Assembly (NCBI RefSeq): GCF_000002995.4
Contig: NW_025062478.1
Coordinates: 3,448,001-3,512,000 of the forward strand
Source of the DNA: Brugia malayi
Lineage: Eukaryota; Nematoda; Chromadorea; Rhabditida; Onchocercidae
Direction: 5' to 3'
Length of the DNA: 64,000 bases
The position numbers and the translations under genes are program-made. The notes below the pieces were generated by a model. The model had not been told where the DNA came from and did no database searches. It worked only from the letters and a program-made list of their open reading frames with translations. Positions 1 to 13,600 of this stretch are shown here, in pieces; the first letter of the stretch is position 1, and each line of letters begins with the position of its first letter.

Positions 1-1988
1 TTACCTATTTAGTCCTAGGTAAAGAAACATTACTTAACCATAGTAAAATGGTATGTTCAATATTTAATTTTTAACTTAATATTTCAATTATTTTCGTTGC
101 TTGGGAAAAATTCTAAAGCTTACACATGTCTTGTTAGGTAAAATTTTTTACCTCATGCTTGTGGGATTTTTCGAGACTGCTAATGAATAAAATAATTACA
201 TTAAAATTAAATAAAAGGCATTTCTCAGTTATCAAATATTGAATCGAAATTCATTTTTGTTTTTGTTAGTTTTTCTTCCATCTATTATTGATTTATATTC
301 TACATTTTTCTTTAAACTTTCTTACATTTTTAATTTTCTTTCATTTAGTTTTTTTTTTTTTTTTCCTTCTTTCTTTGTTATAAAATTTGATTGTAAAAGG
401 AAAAAAAAAAAGGTACTGCAAACGAAAAAGGGAAAAGAGCACATCAAAAAGCACAATTTGCATATTTTTAATTAAAAATTTATTACTTTTAGTAATGTTA
501 AAAAGTTATGAAAATTTCCTTCCTCATTGACATCGTAAATATGTAATAAATTGACATAAATGAAAATTAAGTTGAGAAATTGCAGAAAATTAAATTAGAT
601 GGGAATGATGTAAACTAAATTAGAAATGAAAAAAGGTGAAACAAAATATGTCCTATAATAGCAATATAAAAAAATTTAAATAATTAAATAAAGTTAAATA
701 TAGTAGTTTTAAATTAATTTTTTCCAAAGAAAATGAAGTAAAATTTATATTTAGTGCTAATGTAAGGAAATGAAAAATAAATAAAATTTGAATTGAATTT
801 TAAATTCCATGATATGAATAAAACTAATGGAAAAAAAAAAACGATATTCTGGCGTTACAAGTCATCATTTTCGCAAAAATTTTTTGAACTAAATTCGAAT
901 TTCATTTATATTATTATGCTTTTTTCAGATATTAGTTATAAAAATAAAATTAATTACTGTACAAACTTTTTTTTTTTTTTTTTTTTGATAAAATCATGAA
1001 ACTTTCGCATAAAATAATTTGAAAAATAAATGACAGATTGTTCTTTGCTAAGTTTTCTTTGGTCAATTTATTGAAATTAAAACAGGAAAACTTAGGAAAT
1101 GAATTTTTTTGTTTGAAAAAAATGATATTTCAAAAAGTTGATATCGTGAGAAAAGTTTTTAGTGCTATCATTCTTCTCTTATCAATTTCAATAAATTTTA
1201 TCACAATATCTTTCCTTTGTTTGACATTCTCACTCAATTCGAATATATGAACATAAGTTATTATTCATGAACTAATAAACATTTCAACATTCTAACTTAC
1301 TTTTTGAAAGAACATTCTCAAACTTACTTTAAGAAAAATTAATAATTATGATTATTTCATAGTACTTTATATCATCTCGTTTCTGTCTTCGTTCCTTACA
1401 TAATTATTTATTACATACCTGTCGTATAATTATTGTTTTGCTATAATAATTTAATAAAACTGACACAGTGAGTAATGACATTCTCATACCATAGTCGTCT
1501 CGATCAATATTAAAATTCTATTGGGTTCTGATCAAATGTCATATTGCATACTGTACATACCGTATGTGCAAGAAGTGTTCATGTATACATGTGTCTTCTT
1601 ACCGTATCAACAAAAGTAAAATGTGGTTTTTACAATTCAAATAAGTTCATATAAAGAGTGGTTAATGTTTTAAAGTTACCACGATTAAGCTAAATCTTTC
1701 CTCTAGCATACGGTAGCATTCAAATGTTACTACGGTAGAGTTGATACAGTATACTGTATTAAATAATGCACAAATATCTGTATGCATGTGTACTTGTAAA
1801 GTTTAAAAAAGTATTATAGTGAAACGTTTCAAAATTAATTCTAATATTCTCTCAAAATATTTACTATTTTGAAATATTCAAACTGAACAAGGATTCATTT
1901 TAGGTTTCATCAAAATTATCTTCTCATCGATTTTAAAATGATTGGAATGATCAGAAAGATAATGATGAAGTGATAATATGATACGCAA
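1..1988. other. Intergenic DNA upstream of the cysteine-rich gene
   Basis: No exon could be supported on either strand. The open frames present are short, low in complexity and made of Phe/Lys/Asn-rich homopolymer translations. At about 1555-1760 there is a cluster of TACGGTA/TACCGTA and TACAGTA/TACTGTA words that recurs in other non-coding parts of the window. A TTTTAG acceptor-like site near 1895-1903 could be the trans-splice or 5' UTR acceptor of the downstream gene, but nothing confirms it. Confidence 0.6.
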
Positions 1989-4900
1989 ATGTTTACTATA
2001 ATTACAGTAACAACTAATAAATTTCTATTACTACTACTAACACTATTACCAACTATGGCATTTTTCTTCGGCTCCAGTACTGATCAAAATCATTGCAATC
2101 GTTTAAAAGTTGAACAATGTTTCAAAACTGCCTTTCAGGTATTCTACACTTTTTTGAATTTTTTTTTGAAATTTATTTTGGAGTAACATTTGTTTTTCTT
2201 AATTTCAAAAACATACAAATAAATTAAAATAAGACAATATTAAAACGCAAAAGTTGGCAAAATCATCTCTTTTAAAATTACTTAAATTCTGACTTCCTTT
2301 TTCTAAAAAAGATTTGCGTGTTTTTATCAAATTTTTTATTGAAATAATTTTCTTTTTATTAAAATTTCCAGCATATAATTTCAACCACTGAATCAAAGTA
2401 TTTACTAAATAATATTTATCAATTTTTATCCTTTACAAATTTTAAATACAATACAGATTCAAGAAAAGGATTAAAAACGTTTTAGACAATGCGTATTCGA
2501 CGAAATGTTGATAACAATCAAAGTCGATCAACAGAAACGTCGAAAGTACGACATCGATGTTCGTTGAGAAGCGTAACACACGTGATGATGCCAAGAAATC
2601 AGCACTTATGTGCTGCAAATCGACATTACTTATCGTGTTTCAATAATGACGCATGCCAAGATGATTATACGGCACACGTAAATCACTTTATTCTTTTTAG
2701 AGATATTTAATTTTATATAAAAATTTTTAGAAATATTTAAAAATAAACGTTACAATTAAGTGGTGATTTTGTTACAAAATTCACATTTCTTACATTTTTT
2801 ATCTTTCAAAATGCAAAAACAAATATTTATCACAAATTTTAGGGCAAAATTTTAACACTTTATTTTTGAAATTTTTGTGATAGCTCTTAAACATTCCAAA
2901 ATTTCTTCTAATTATGCAACAGTTCTTTAAATAGGTATAATTGTAACATTTATAGATTGCATCAACTGTATTTAACCAAATTCACGGGCGCATTTTACCG
3001 ATACAAATGTTTTTAGCACATCGAGGATATGCTCTACGGGTAAGTTTATCTTTTCAAAATTAAAACATTGAAATTAAGTGATACAATTTTATTTGATTTA
3101 GCTGTTTAAATTGCAATAATACTTAAAATTTATGAGTACATTTTATCGATCGATTGATCGAAATTCGTACAAAAAAAGAAAAAAGAATGAAAGAACCCTT
3201 TGGTATTACTGTGAAAAAATATTTATTCTTATTTACCAGCTGAGTTATTTATAAAAACGAGAATAATGAATTGTCAGATATTTCATTTTAAAAAATTGCT
3301 TGAAAATTATTTTACAAATAATTTTCAATGTTTTGCAAGAAATTTGTAGAGGATCGTTTTTGTTGGAATAGAATCGAAAATATTTTGTCGATTATAATAT
3401 GCATGTTAATTTGAAATGATTTATTTTTCTGATTTTTAAACTAATAACTTTCATTTTTATCGTTGAAAAATGAAAAATGAAGAAAGTTATTTGAAGTAAA
3501 TAACAAAAAAAAAAAAAAAAATGAATGATTGGCATTTACATTATATTCAATTAATTCCTAAAACTTTTTATTTATCTTCACATGTCCTTTTTGCAAAAAA
3601 TGCAATAATCTATGAAATTTTCATTGCTTTTTTCAATTTCTCTTATTTTTCAAACTTTATGAAATTAAATCATCAAAAAATGGTGGAAAAAGTTATGATG
3701 AAAAAATATTACAAGCATATTTAAATAGAAATTTTAATATCTTACTTAAGCATTAATTGGTTATGTTATGTTTTTCTAATTAGGTATGTGTATAAAATAT
3801 TATTTTGTTTGTTTTATTAAATTATTTAATTCCGACCTGAAAAAAAAAATAAAACTGAAATTTGAAAGTTTTATAAATAAAATTTATTAATTCATTTTAT
3901 TTTGTTCAGATTAAATAACACTCAGCTGATAATGCTTTCAATGTCACATGAAAATTTTAATACATGTTATTTATGCTACTGCATTCATATTTACTAATGT
4001 TTACTTGTTTATATTTTTGTAACTGTATAGTATTTATTATATCGTACTTTTTTTATCAATTATATTTTCTAATTAATTTTTACTAAGTTCATTCATTTTT
4101 TTTTCCCTTACGTTCACTTATTTTAACTTACTTTTTGAAACAACTATGAATATGATTTGAGTGTTTATTTCTTTAAAATATAAAAATTTACATTAAATTA
4201 ATATATTTATTATAATTAATATTTATTTTAGCTATGCTCACAGACTTGCTCACATGAAAGTCGCATGAAATGTCAACAAATGCTAAGCATTGAGGAACGA
4301 CAGGAAGAGCAAGGAAATTACTTGAAATTGGTGAAAATAGCAAAGAAAATAAGTCTATCAGATTTTGTTGATGAAATTAACCTATGCCATCGCTTTAAAA
4401 TGACATTAAGGAAGGTAATAGCATTTGATTTATAAATTTTGTAACAATGCATATTTAAATAATCTAATTAAATTAAATCCAATTTTTAAATTATCAATTA
4501 AAAACAGAAACTTTTTTTAAGCTTACAGTTTAAAATCTTCATATTTTTCTCAACTTATAACAAAACATATTTAATAGTTCAATTGTATAACGCAATTAAA
4601 TTTAATATTCAAATTATTTGAATTACAAGCAATTTATACTTATGATGTCAAATATACTTAACAGTTTTTCATTCTTCCTATTAAGTATGCATTTTAATAA
4701 TAGCATTTCTTTATATATGTATATTTTTTTTTTTTCAAATAAATGATTATTTTTAAATTGGGTAATATTTTAGAAATTATTATTGTTAACCTAAGAAAAT
4801 ACTTAATATTTTTCAGCTTATCCAGTACCGTACACGATTTTGTGGTGAAGTAGCGAAATGTATTTGCAATGATATGAATATTCAGGCAGGTGTGATGCAT

Positions 4901-5035
4901 TGTAAAGCAGGTTGTGATAGTATTGTTGAAAAAATTACAACAGTTAAATCAAGAAGAAATAAAATTTCATCAAAAGCAAATGCAATTTCATTTAATAATT
5001 TTATTACTTTATTCATTCTATTCAGGTTATCGTAA
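1989..5035 (+). CDS. Secreted cysteine-rich protein, five exons, function unknown
   Basis: Exons are 1989-2138, 2486-2677, 2956-3039, 4232-4414 and 4817-5035. All junctions are phase 0 and the joined frame is open for 275 residues, ending in TAA. Residues 1 to about 25 look like a signal peptide (hydrophobic core KFLLLLLTLLPTMAFFF). About 15 cysteines follow, spaced through every exon except exon 3 (for example CSQTCSHESRMKC, CICND, CKAGC), which suggests an extracellular disulphide-rich fold. The last 20 residues are hydrophobic (FNNFITLFILFRLS), so a GPI-anchor signal or membrane tail is possible, although the segment is short. Cysteine-rich secreted families of this kind, such as chondroitin proteoglycan CPG4-like proteins, are common in nematodes. 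I cannot assign this one to a family, and the link to CPG4 is only a guess from general appearance. Introns 2 and 3 to 4 are long and A/T-rich. Confidence 0.75.
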
Positions 5036-5742
5036 AAAAAAAAATTGAAAAATTTTTGAATAAGATGGCTAATTAATTTTATTGTATAATAGTTTTTATT
5101 AACATTTTTTTTTTCATGTATATTAATAATTGAAAGTTTAGTATATACAATAATATATTTATGATTAATGTATAATTGATTTATGATTAAAAAAATTGAA
5201 AGCAGATCAATATATATATACAAAATATCATTTGTAGGAAATTTTTTGCTGAATTTAATAACAAAAATTAAAATTTAATCACATTATCTACATCCATATT
5301 TCATGTACAGTTGCACTAAAATTTGCTAATGTTTTTGATAAAATTTATTGAAGTATTAATGGATTTTTGTTTTTTTATAAAGAATTGGAAAAATCGAATA
5401 GGCGCTTTTCTGAGAAAAAAGTAAATCAAATCAAAAAGTAAACAAATCAAAAAATAAATATCATGTAAATGGTCAAAGATCTTTGAACATCCTTAATAAA
5501 TGCACTAATATTTCATTTTTTCTAAAATGCACTAATCTTCTTGATACATAATTATTGAAACAGCATAGTCAAAGAAATAATTATGCAAAATGCATATTAG
5601 TAGACTTTATTAATATTAGTAATTGAGTATATCATTTCCAATATGTACAATTAGTTTATCAGTAAACTGTAAAAGTAGCAATAGGAAATTTTAATTTTTG
5701 ATTAGTTCAATTCATCGTTTCCTTCTTTTTTTTTTCTTTCAT
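5036..5742. other. Convergent intergenic interval (3' ends of two genes)
   Basis: This lies between the plus-strand cysteine-rich gene and the minus-strand MATH/BTB-like gene. It probably holds both 3' UTRs. An AATAAA-type word occurs on the plus strand near 5450 and on the minus strand near 5609. The minus-strand ORF that can be read at 4882-5223 is the antisense shadow of the last exon plus A/T-rich sequence and is not treated as a gene. Confidence 0.5.
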
Positions 5743-8700
5743 TTAATCTAATTCTTCCGTTGGTAATGCTTTTAGAAATAGAGAATTTTCAAAAAGATTC
5801 TCTTCTTCAGAATCCATTGATGGTAAACCAGGTTCCGGTACATCAGACATTAAACCTTGGCCAATCCATTTATGCACCTGTTTACACTTAGCCTTTAATA
5901 ATTCAATTCGTTCCAAAGGTGAAAGCTGTGGTTTCGTATAATTAGCCCAGTCATCACTCTCGACATACATCTCATAATCATGTCGAGCTTGAATCATTTC
6001 ATCTATGATTTTTGGTTGCTCGTTAACATTTAAGTGCAAACTGAAATTATAAAAGTGAATTTAAAAATTTCCAAAAAAAAAAAAAAAATTCAAAAATTAC
6101 ACAAAAAGCAATAATGACTGTAAGAAATGTAATAAATTGTATATTTACTTTTTTTTTTTTTTTTTGCTTCTCTTTTTATAAAATTTTCTAAAAATTTACA
6201 AAAATTCTACAGCTGAAAAGATATGCATGAATTATTTATGATTGAAAATTTCACTTTTCATAAGCTAATTTACTGTTGTTTGTTGCAAGCTAGATTGACA
6301 ATAAATCAAATTCAAACATTTGTTTTAAAATTTAAAATTACTTTAAATAAATCACAAATTTTAATTGAAGTCAAATAATTTTTATGAAAATAAGAGTTTG
6401 TTTTTTTTCTCTTACGAATATGTATCAGGAAATACTGCAACAATTCGCGCAATTGTGCAAGCTTCAAGTTTCGGAAAACCAAATTTTATTGCAAGTCGTA
6501 AAAATTGAAGTGTATTAGCTTCACATGGTGGTTGTGGTGTATTGCATAGCTAAAAAATAAGTCAAATAAATTTTGACTAACTGTAAATAATCATTGATTA
6601 TGAAAAAAATAAAAATAATAAAATTAAAAAATAGAAATAACAAAGATTTAATTAAGGAAATTTTTTTCTTGAATAAATAATTTAGTAATAATCAGTAAAG
6701 CAAGGATAAGTAATAATGCTAAGTAGCACTGATATGAAAGATATTTATGATAGTTAATAATGATAATATTAGTTAAATAAGCTTTTTTTCCTAAATTTGC
6801 AAACAAAAAGTAAAATGTCGATAAATACAAAAAAAAAAAGAAAAAACACGGATAGTTCTTTCTTCTTATGCAATTGATAAAATATTTGATAAAGAAAGAT
6901 AAAATCAGTGAATTGAATAACTCGAAATAACGCATGTTTTGATAATTAATTAATTAATTAATGCATGGCTATGATCTAAAATGAATTAATCAACAATCAA
7001 TCAATAAATAATCACTAAAACCTTCTGAAAGATGCGACAAAAATCATCGTCATGCATTTGTAACAATTCCTTATACATCAGTGGTTTTAATAAATTCAAG
7101 CAAGCAAGAAATTTTTCATAATTATTAAAATCACTGGAATTAAAACTTCCACCAAAATATTTCACATCACACATGCCAGTAAATGCAAATGATAATACCT
7201 ACAAATTGAAATATTTGAATAATTATTGTAAATCAATATCTAGAAATTTTAAACTATTTAACTAAAATTATCAATTGAAATAAAAATTGACCACTTAAAA
7301 ATTCCATCAATTTCTGTTTCTAATTTTAAACTAAATCATCTAAATTTGTTAATTGAAATTAAACTAAATAATTATCTTCTAGAGTTTTGAGTACTTTTTT
7401 TTTTGAAGTAATTTCATTCATAAACAGAGAGACCTAACAATTTGTAATGACAATAAATTAAAACAAAAAAAAAAGATGAAATTCTATGAAAATAATTTCA
7501 AATTAAAATTTGAAACATCTTTTTTTTTTTTTTGAAATAGCTTTTTTATTATTGCTTTCCTATTTCAAAATAAAATATAAAATGAATTAAATTACTATCA
7601 AAAAATGATTGATCAGTTTATTTAAAAAATACCTGCTCAACTGTTGCTGATTTAAATTCCAAACTGACTGAATTTCCTTCCGGATTACTATCCATGTAAT
7701 CATGAAAATATCTGCATGTTATGTATAAACAATGCCGATTATATAATAATGTTTCATCGATGCATTCAACATAATAGAATCTGAAAATAAACAAAAACGG
7801 AAAAAAAGAAAAAAGCGAAAAATTTTTGTCATTTGATAAAATTTGTTATTAGCAAAAATTAAATTTTAAAATTTAATTTCAAATTTGAAACTGTTTGTAT
7901 GTTTGTTACATCGAAAAGTTATACTTTACCAAAAATTTGTTTTTAAATTTTTTTTTTTTGATAAATTTGCTAACTTTCCTTGCATGAATTTGGTTTTTTG
8001 CATTTAAAAAAACTATTTTTAGGTACAAAAAATTAATATATTTTCAAATATTGTAATTTTTTTTTTTTTCATTGTTAACACATTTTAGTAATATATTATT
8101 CATTTTCAAAAATTCATGCGTACATTTAATTCAAAATTTTTACATTTAATTAATTAACTACTTTACAATCCATTTACATTTCCATTTTATAAATCAAATA
8201 GTAAGGTGAAAACATATATGAAAACAAAGTATATTACTTATTTCTACGATTAATTTTTTTTTTTTTAATTTACTGTGATATATTACTATTATTGCTATTG
8301 TTAACTTATGAATTAGTTAATTAATAACATTTCAAATTTTTTTAATTTTTTTTATTGAAAACAAGAAAAAAAGAACGAATTAAAAAAAAATTAATAAGGA
8401 TTTTGATAAAAACATACGGTTCAGCAGCTTTTTCAACAAATTTGAATGCTTTAAATCGTTCATCAGTTTCATCTTGCGGTTTTAATTGAAGTAATGGAAA
8501 TAAATTAACTTTTGGTACGACATAATTGAAATCATTTATTGCAAATGCTAATTTTATTTCAATTTTTAATTGACCCCAATTAAATTCATCATTTTCATAT
8601 AATTTTGTTAATGTTTCCGTATAATGTGGAACAAATTCTACACGATGATTTAATTGTTGCCAATGTGCTGGGAAGCATTCAACTGCAAAATTCTTCTTTA

Positions 8701-11700
8701 TTTCTTATTTATTTTAATTTCTTTTTTTTTTTTTTTTCCAAATTTATTTTACAAAAATTTTGAATCATTTTATAACAAAATCGAAATAAATTGAAATTTT
8801 TTGCAGATACAAGGACAATGAAAATGAAAAAAAACAAAAAAGGAGGAAAAAAGGAACAAAAAATAGGAAATGGAAAAGGTCAAAAATTTTTTCAATTTAT
8901 TAATTTTGAATGAAATAATAGGAAAAAATTAATTTTCATAATTTTATTTTGTACATTTCAATAGAAAAATGAATTTTTTGAAAAAATTATTTATTAATCT
9001 TTAATTGCTTAATGTAATTTCATCCATTCAGCTTTCTTTTTTCTTTTTATTTATTTTTTTTTTTTTTTTTTTGTAATTTTAGATTTCAAAATTGTTTTCT
9101 TTTCACCTTTTAAATTAAAATAAAAGTTAATTTTTTAACTTTTTTTTTGTTAAAAAATTGATAATTTTGCTTTATGTAAATATGTGAGCAAAAAGAAACA
9201 CTAAAAAGACACTCAAAAAAAAAAAAAAAATTATTGTACTATAAAATTTTTAATTGCAAGAAAAAAAAAAAAAAATGGAAATTACAAAAGCTAACTTCTT
9301 CTGCTTGTTTTTGACTGTGCACGAAATTGCACTCGAAATTCTCCTTGAATGTCAACATCAGTTTGTCGTACTAATGTAATCATAAATTCTCGTCCTTTTT
9401 TTCTTACATGCAATGTCCTGTGAATTTAAAAAAAAGATTATATACTTCATTAACTTTAATTGAAAATAAGTTTTTCATCAAAAAAAAAAAAGCAAAAAAA
9501 AAGTGCCGAAAAAAGCGGAGAGAAAAAAAAATGTAAAAAAAAAAAAACGAAAAGTAAAAAAGGAATAAAGGAAAGAGGAAAAAGCGGAAGAAACCGAAGA
9601 GAATGCGGAAAAAATGAATGAAGCGGAAGAGAAAGAAAAGAATGCGTTGCGGAAAAAAGTCAAAAATATATGCTTTTGAATAAATAAATGAAAAAAAAAA
9701 GAAATTTATTTGCATTAAAATTATATGAAATAAATATTAAAAAAAAAATTGATTTATTATTTGTGTTAAATAAATGTTTGTAATGCTAAATTGTTTGATT
9801 ATAATATTTTGTTTTGATTATTGCAATATTAAATTAAATTCAAAGCGATAATAAGTAATTAAAACATTAAAAAAAATATATTAAAGAAAAAAAAAAAGGA
9901 ATATTAAATTATCTTTCAGTAGAAAATATCAATTTACTGAACTACTCAATATCAATATATTGAATTGATCTAAAATTCCGAATTTCCCACTTTTTTTTTT
10001 TTTGATCATAATTAAATGTTTTTTTTGTTTAGAAATTTTTTGTTCAAAAAAATAACAAATTAGTTGTTTTGAACAAAAAATATTAAATCATTAAAATATT
10101 AGATTGAAATTTTAAAAAAAGAGAGGGAGAAAAATGTTAAATTATTTGAATATATTAAATTATTTTGATTATTACAATATCAAATTGCATTCAAAAAGAT
10201 AATAAATAATTGAAACATTAAAATAAAATGAAAGGACTAAAAATTTACTAAAATATTAGATTTTATTCAAAAAAATAGAAACAAAATAGAACTAAAGACA
10301 AGTAAAAAATATAAATAATTAGATGAATTTAGCAATCAAAAAAGTTGTAATTTTGGAAAACAAAAAAATGAATTTAATTCTTCCAAAAAATTTAATTTAT
10401 CATCAAACTTCTGCAAAATTCTTTTTAAATCATATTTCTAGACAATTCATAAAAAAATTAAATTTAAGATTTGAAAATAATAGAAATATTTTTAATTTGC
10501 AAGAAAAGATTTGAAAAAAAAAATTCATTTTCGGCTTTTGTATGTTTCATTAAAAAAAAAAAGTTTGTTTAAATTTATTATTTCCATTTCATTTAATTCA
10601 ATTCATTTTCTTCTTCCATATAATACCAAATATTAAAATGTACTGCCAAAAATTTTCTCTGACAAAAATTTCATTTCAATTTTTTTCCATATTTCATTTA
10701 AAATTTAAAAAGTTGTTTTATATAAATACGAAAATGAGTTTTTTGATGAAAAATTTTTTGATGCTAAAATTTGATTTAAACATTTTTTGAAATAACTGAC
10801 GAGGAAACAAAATTTCCTTACAACATTTAAACAAAAAGTTTTAATCTGCTTTTTTTGCCACGAGAAAAAAAAGAAAGAAACTGTTTAATTAAACTTTTGT
10901 TTTCAAAGTTAAAAATGCTTAATTACAAAATCAAAAAAGAAGAAAGTGTTTAATTAAATTTGTCTTTTCGATATATCCAATAAAAGAACAATGAAAAAGG
11001 AAAATTGTTAAATTGAAAAAATTAATTTTTTTTTTCGGATTGTTTAAATACGAAGTTTTTTTTTTTTCATAGGAATAATTTCTAATAGTAACTTAACAAA
11101 CAATTTAATTAAATATTACTAATTTTAATACTTTCTTTCATAAAAATTAAAATGACGTGAATATCTCTCACGTAATGATTTCACGTAATGTCGTGAGAAA
11201 TTTGCAATGATTGCTATCATTTAAAAATTTCATTTAATGATACTATTTTTGATTAAATTATCTATCATTCATGATAATTAAAATATTGTATAATTTAAAA
11301 ATGGTATAATAGTATAATAATTTAATAATATTATAGAACAATGCAATAATTGATAACTTTTTTTTTCAATATAATAATTTAATTTAGTATTACTAATTTT
11401 GATAGTATTGCATTTTGATAATGTCTTGATAATTAGCTCTTATGTTAGTTAAAATGACGTAAATATCTTTTTTTCGTAATAATTTAATTAGTATTTTAAT
11501 TCCAATTTAATTAAATACCATTCGATATATCGCACACCATGAACGGTTGCAAATAGCGAACGACCAATTTCTGTTGTAATTACGTCTTTACGCATTTTAA
11601 GATAATAATAATGCGTAAAAATCACTAACATATCACTTTCTTTCATATAATCACTTGCAAAATTTGGATAAATTCGACGTATTAACTGTTCATTTTCAGG

Positions 11701-12314
11701 ATGACTAAAATTTAAAATTAAAAAGGAGAAAATTATTTTTTTAATTTTCAAAATAAAATCAATTTTTTAAATTTTTAAACAAAGACAATTTTAAAACAAA
11801 AACATTTTTTTTTTTGCTAAAAAAAAGAAAAATAAGCAAAAATATATAATAATAAATTATTATTTTAAAGTAAAATTATATGATAATTAATAATAATACA
11901 GTTTACAAGAAAACATGAAAACAAATGATAAAAGAAGAGAGAACAAAAATAATCAACAAATATTTCAAATTTTTAATTTTAAACACATACATAAAAAAAA
12001 AAGAAAATATTATAAACATTATTTACAAAAAAAAAAAAATAGTAACAAGAAATTTGTAGTGTTAAATTTTTTAATTGAATATCAATCAATTTAATAAAAA
12101 AATTGTTTATCAATGAATTTAATCATAAAAATTTTATTCCTTACAAAGTAAATATTTTATTTACTTTATTTATAGCAATTAAATCAATTCAAAAAAAAAA
12201 AAAAAAAAAAAAAGAAAATTATTAATTGATAAAATGAAAAAAGAATTACCCTAATCTATAAGTTGAACCAAGATCAATTCCTAAATCACTAAATGGAGTA
12301 CTAATTAATGACAT
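5743..12314 (-). CDS. Divergent MATH/BTB-like protein, eight exons
   Basis: Minus-strand exons are 12314-12250, 11704-11519, 9417-9296, 8682-8418, 7780-7633, 7198-7022, 6549-6416 and 6040-5743. Phases are compatible throughout and give 464 residues. Residues about 75-120 (VRYIEW..LHVRKKGREFMITLVRQ) resemble part of a MATH-type beta sandwich. Residues about 213-320 (FYYVECIDETLLYNRHCLYI, CRYFHDYM, VLSFAFTGMCDV) resemble a BTB/POZ fold, and after it comes a helical region like the 3-box/BACK that follows BTB. Such proteins are usually substrate adaptors for cullin-3 ubiquitin ligases; that role is inferred from the family and the match is weak. The acidic C-terminus ends PTEELD. The start is uncertain: an in-frame ATG at 12401 would add a hydrophobic stretch, and acceptor-like AGs just after 12314 allow unseen upstream exons. 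If intron 2 is retained, the frame stops at 11488. The PDZ gene lies 1.2 kb upstream on the same strand. Confidence 0.65.
9478..9662. repeat. Homopurine/homopyrimidine tract in an intron
   Basis: About 185 bases of the plus strand are almost entirely A and G, broken by a few C and T in words such as GCGGAA and GCGTTGCGG. It lies inside intron 2 of the MATH/BTB-like gene, immediately upstream of the exon at 9417-9296, so on the transcribed (minus) strand it is a very long polypyrimidine tract close to a 3' splice site. The Phe/Ser-rich open frames seen on the minus strand here are translations of this tract, not genes. Confidence 0.6.
11100..11485. repeat. Two diverged copies of a short intronic repeat
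   Basis: Copy 1 (about 11100-11180) and copy 2 (about 11375-11485) both contain TATTACTAATTTT followed by AAAATGACGTRAATATCT and a CGTAAT word. Copy 1 also holds two TCACGTAATG words inside a CTCACG...CGTGAG inverted pair (about 11169-11192). They flank the 3' part of exon 2 and the start of intron 2 of the MATH/BTB-like gene. Confidence 0.4.
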
Positions 12315-13600
12315 CCGTGTTGTCAAAGACCAGTAAATTATTAAAATGAAAATAAAAAGAAAAAAGTTATCAAATGAAACAAAAACTAATATTCCACTCA
12401 TTATATGTTATTTTTTAAAAAATTTCTATAAGAAATTTTACATAATAATACAATAACAAAAAAAAAAAGAAAAATTTACATAAATCAGGAAAAATAAATT
12501 AAATCTTTTTTTTTTAACTTATAATTTAATTGCTTTCATGGAAAAAAAAAATAATTTTTTTTTTCTTTTGCAATAAATTATCAAAATTCTCTTAGAAATT
12601 TAGAATCAAAATATTTTTAAAAATACATATTAAAATGAATAAATGCAATTCTAAAAATGGTAAAATTTTGTAAATGTGATATAAAAATTTCTAATTACAA
12701 AAATTAGTTAACAAAATTCGAAAAAAAAGTGAGAAAATCATCGTAGAATTATGAGAAATAATTTGTTCGATGATTAAGTGATAATATTATTTATTTCGTT
12801 GATATGAAAAATTGAAATTATCAAAAATTTTTATAACATTAAATTTTTTCATAGTTTTTTCTCTTTTTTTTCATTTCATACATAATTTATTGAAACTTAT
12901 AATTGCAATAATATGTAAAAATTAATTATAAATTGAATATTTCAATTTTATTTTTTGTTTTTAATCAATTAATGTAATACAATTTGAATACGATCAAAAA
13001 AAAAAATGATTAAAAATTTATTGAAAAGCAAAAAGATAACAAAAAAAAAAAAAATATTTACAACAAATATTGCTTATTCAATAATTTGTTATAATAAATT
13101 GAACAATAAAATGCACAGTATAATCATTTCATAAATTTAATTTAATTTAAATACCAAGGAAATTATTATATGTTACAAAATTATTTTCAAATATTTCTGC
13201 AGAAATTATTTTTGAACAAAGTTTTTTTTTTTTATGTTCCAAATTTGTTTATTGAATTTTTACTGGTATAAAACTGAAATATGAAAATAATGCAATAGTA
13301 TTTATTTAAAATGGATGCAAATCATAAATTTAAGTAACAAAATTTTCACGCATTCATTTTTTTAACAATTTCAAAAAACAATTTTTCCTCACAAAACCTA
13401 TAAATAAGAAAACAATAATTTTATCTTCAAAAAACAAACAAACAAACAAACAGAAAAACAAAAAAACAAAAAATTATTGATCAATGAAATGCTAATTGAA
13501 CAAAAATAAATAAATAGTATTTGAGCCATAATTTGAATAATTGAGCTGAAATAAATAAACATTTGAGGAATAAATTGAATTTGAAGAGAATTAAATCAAA

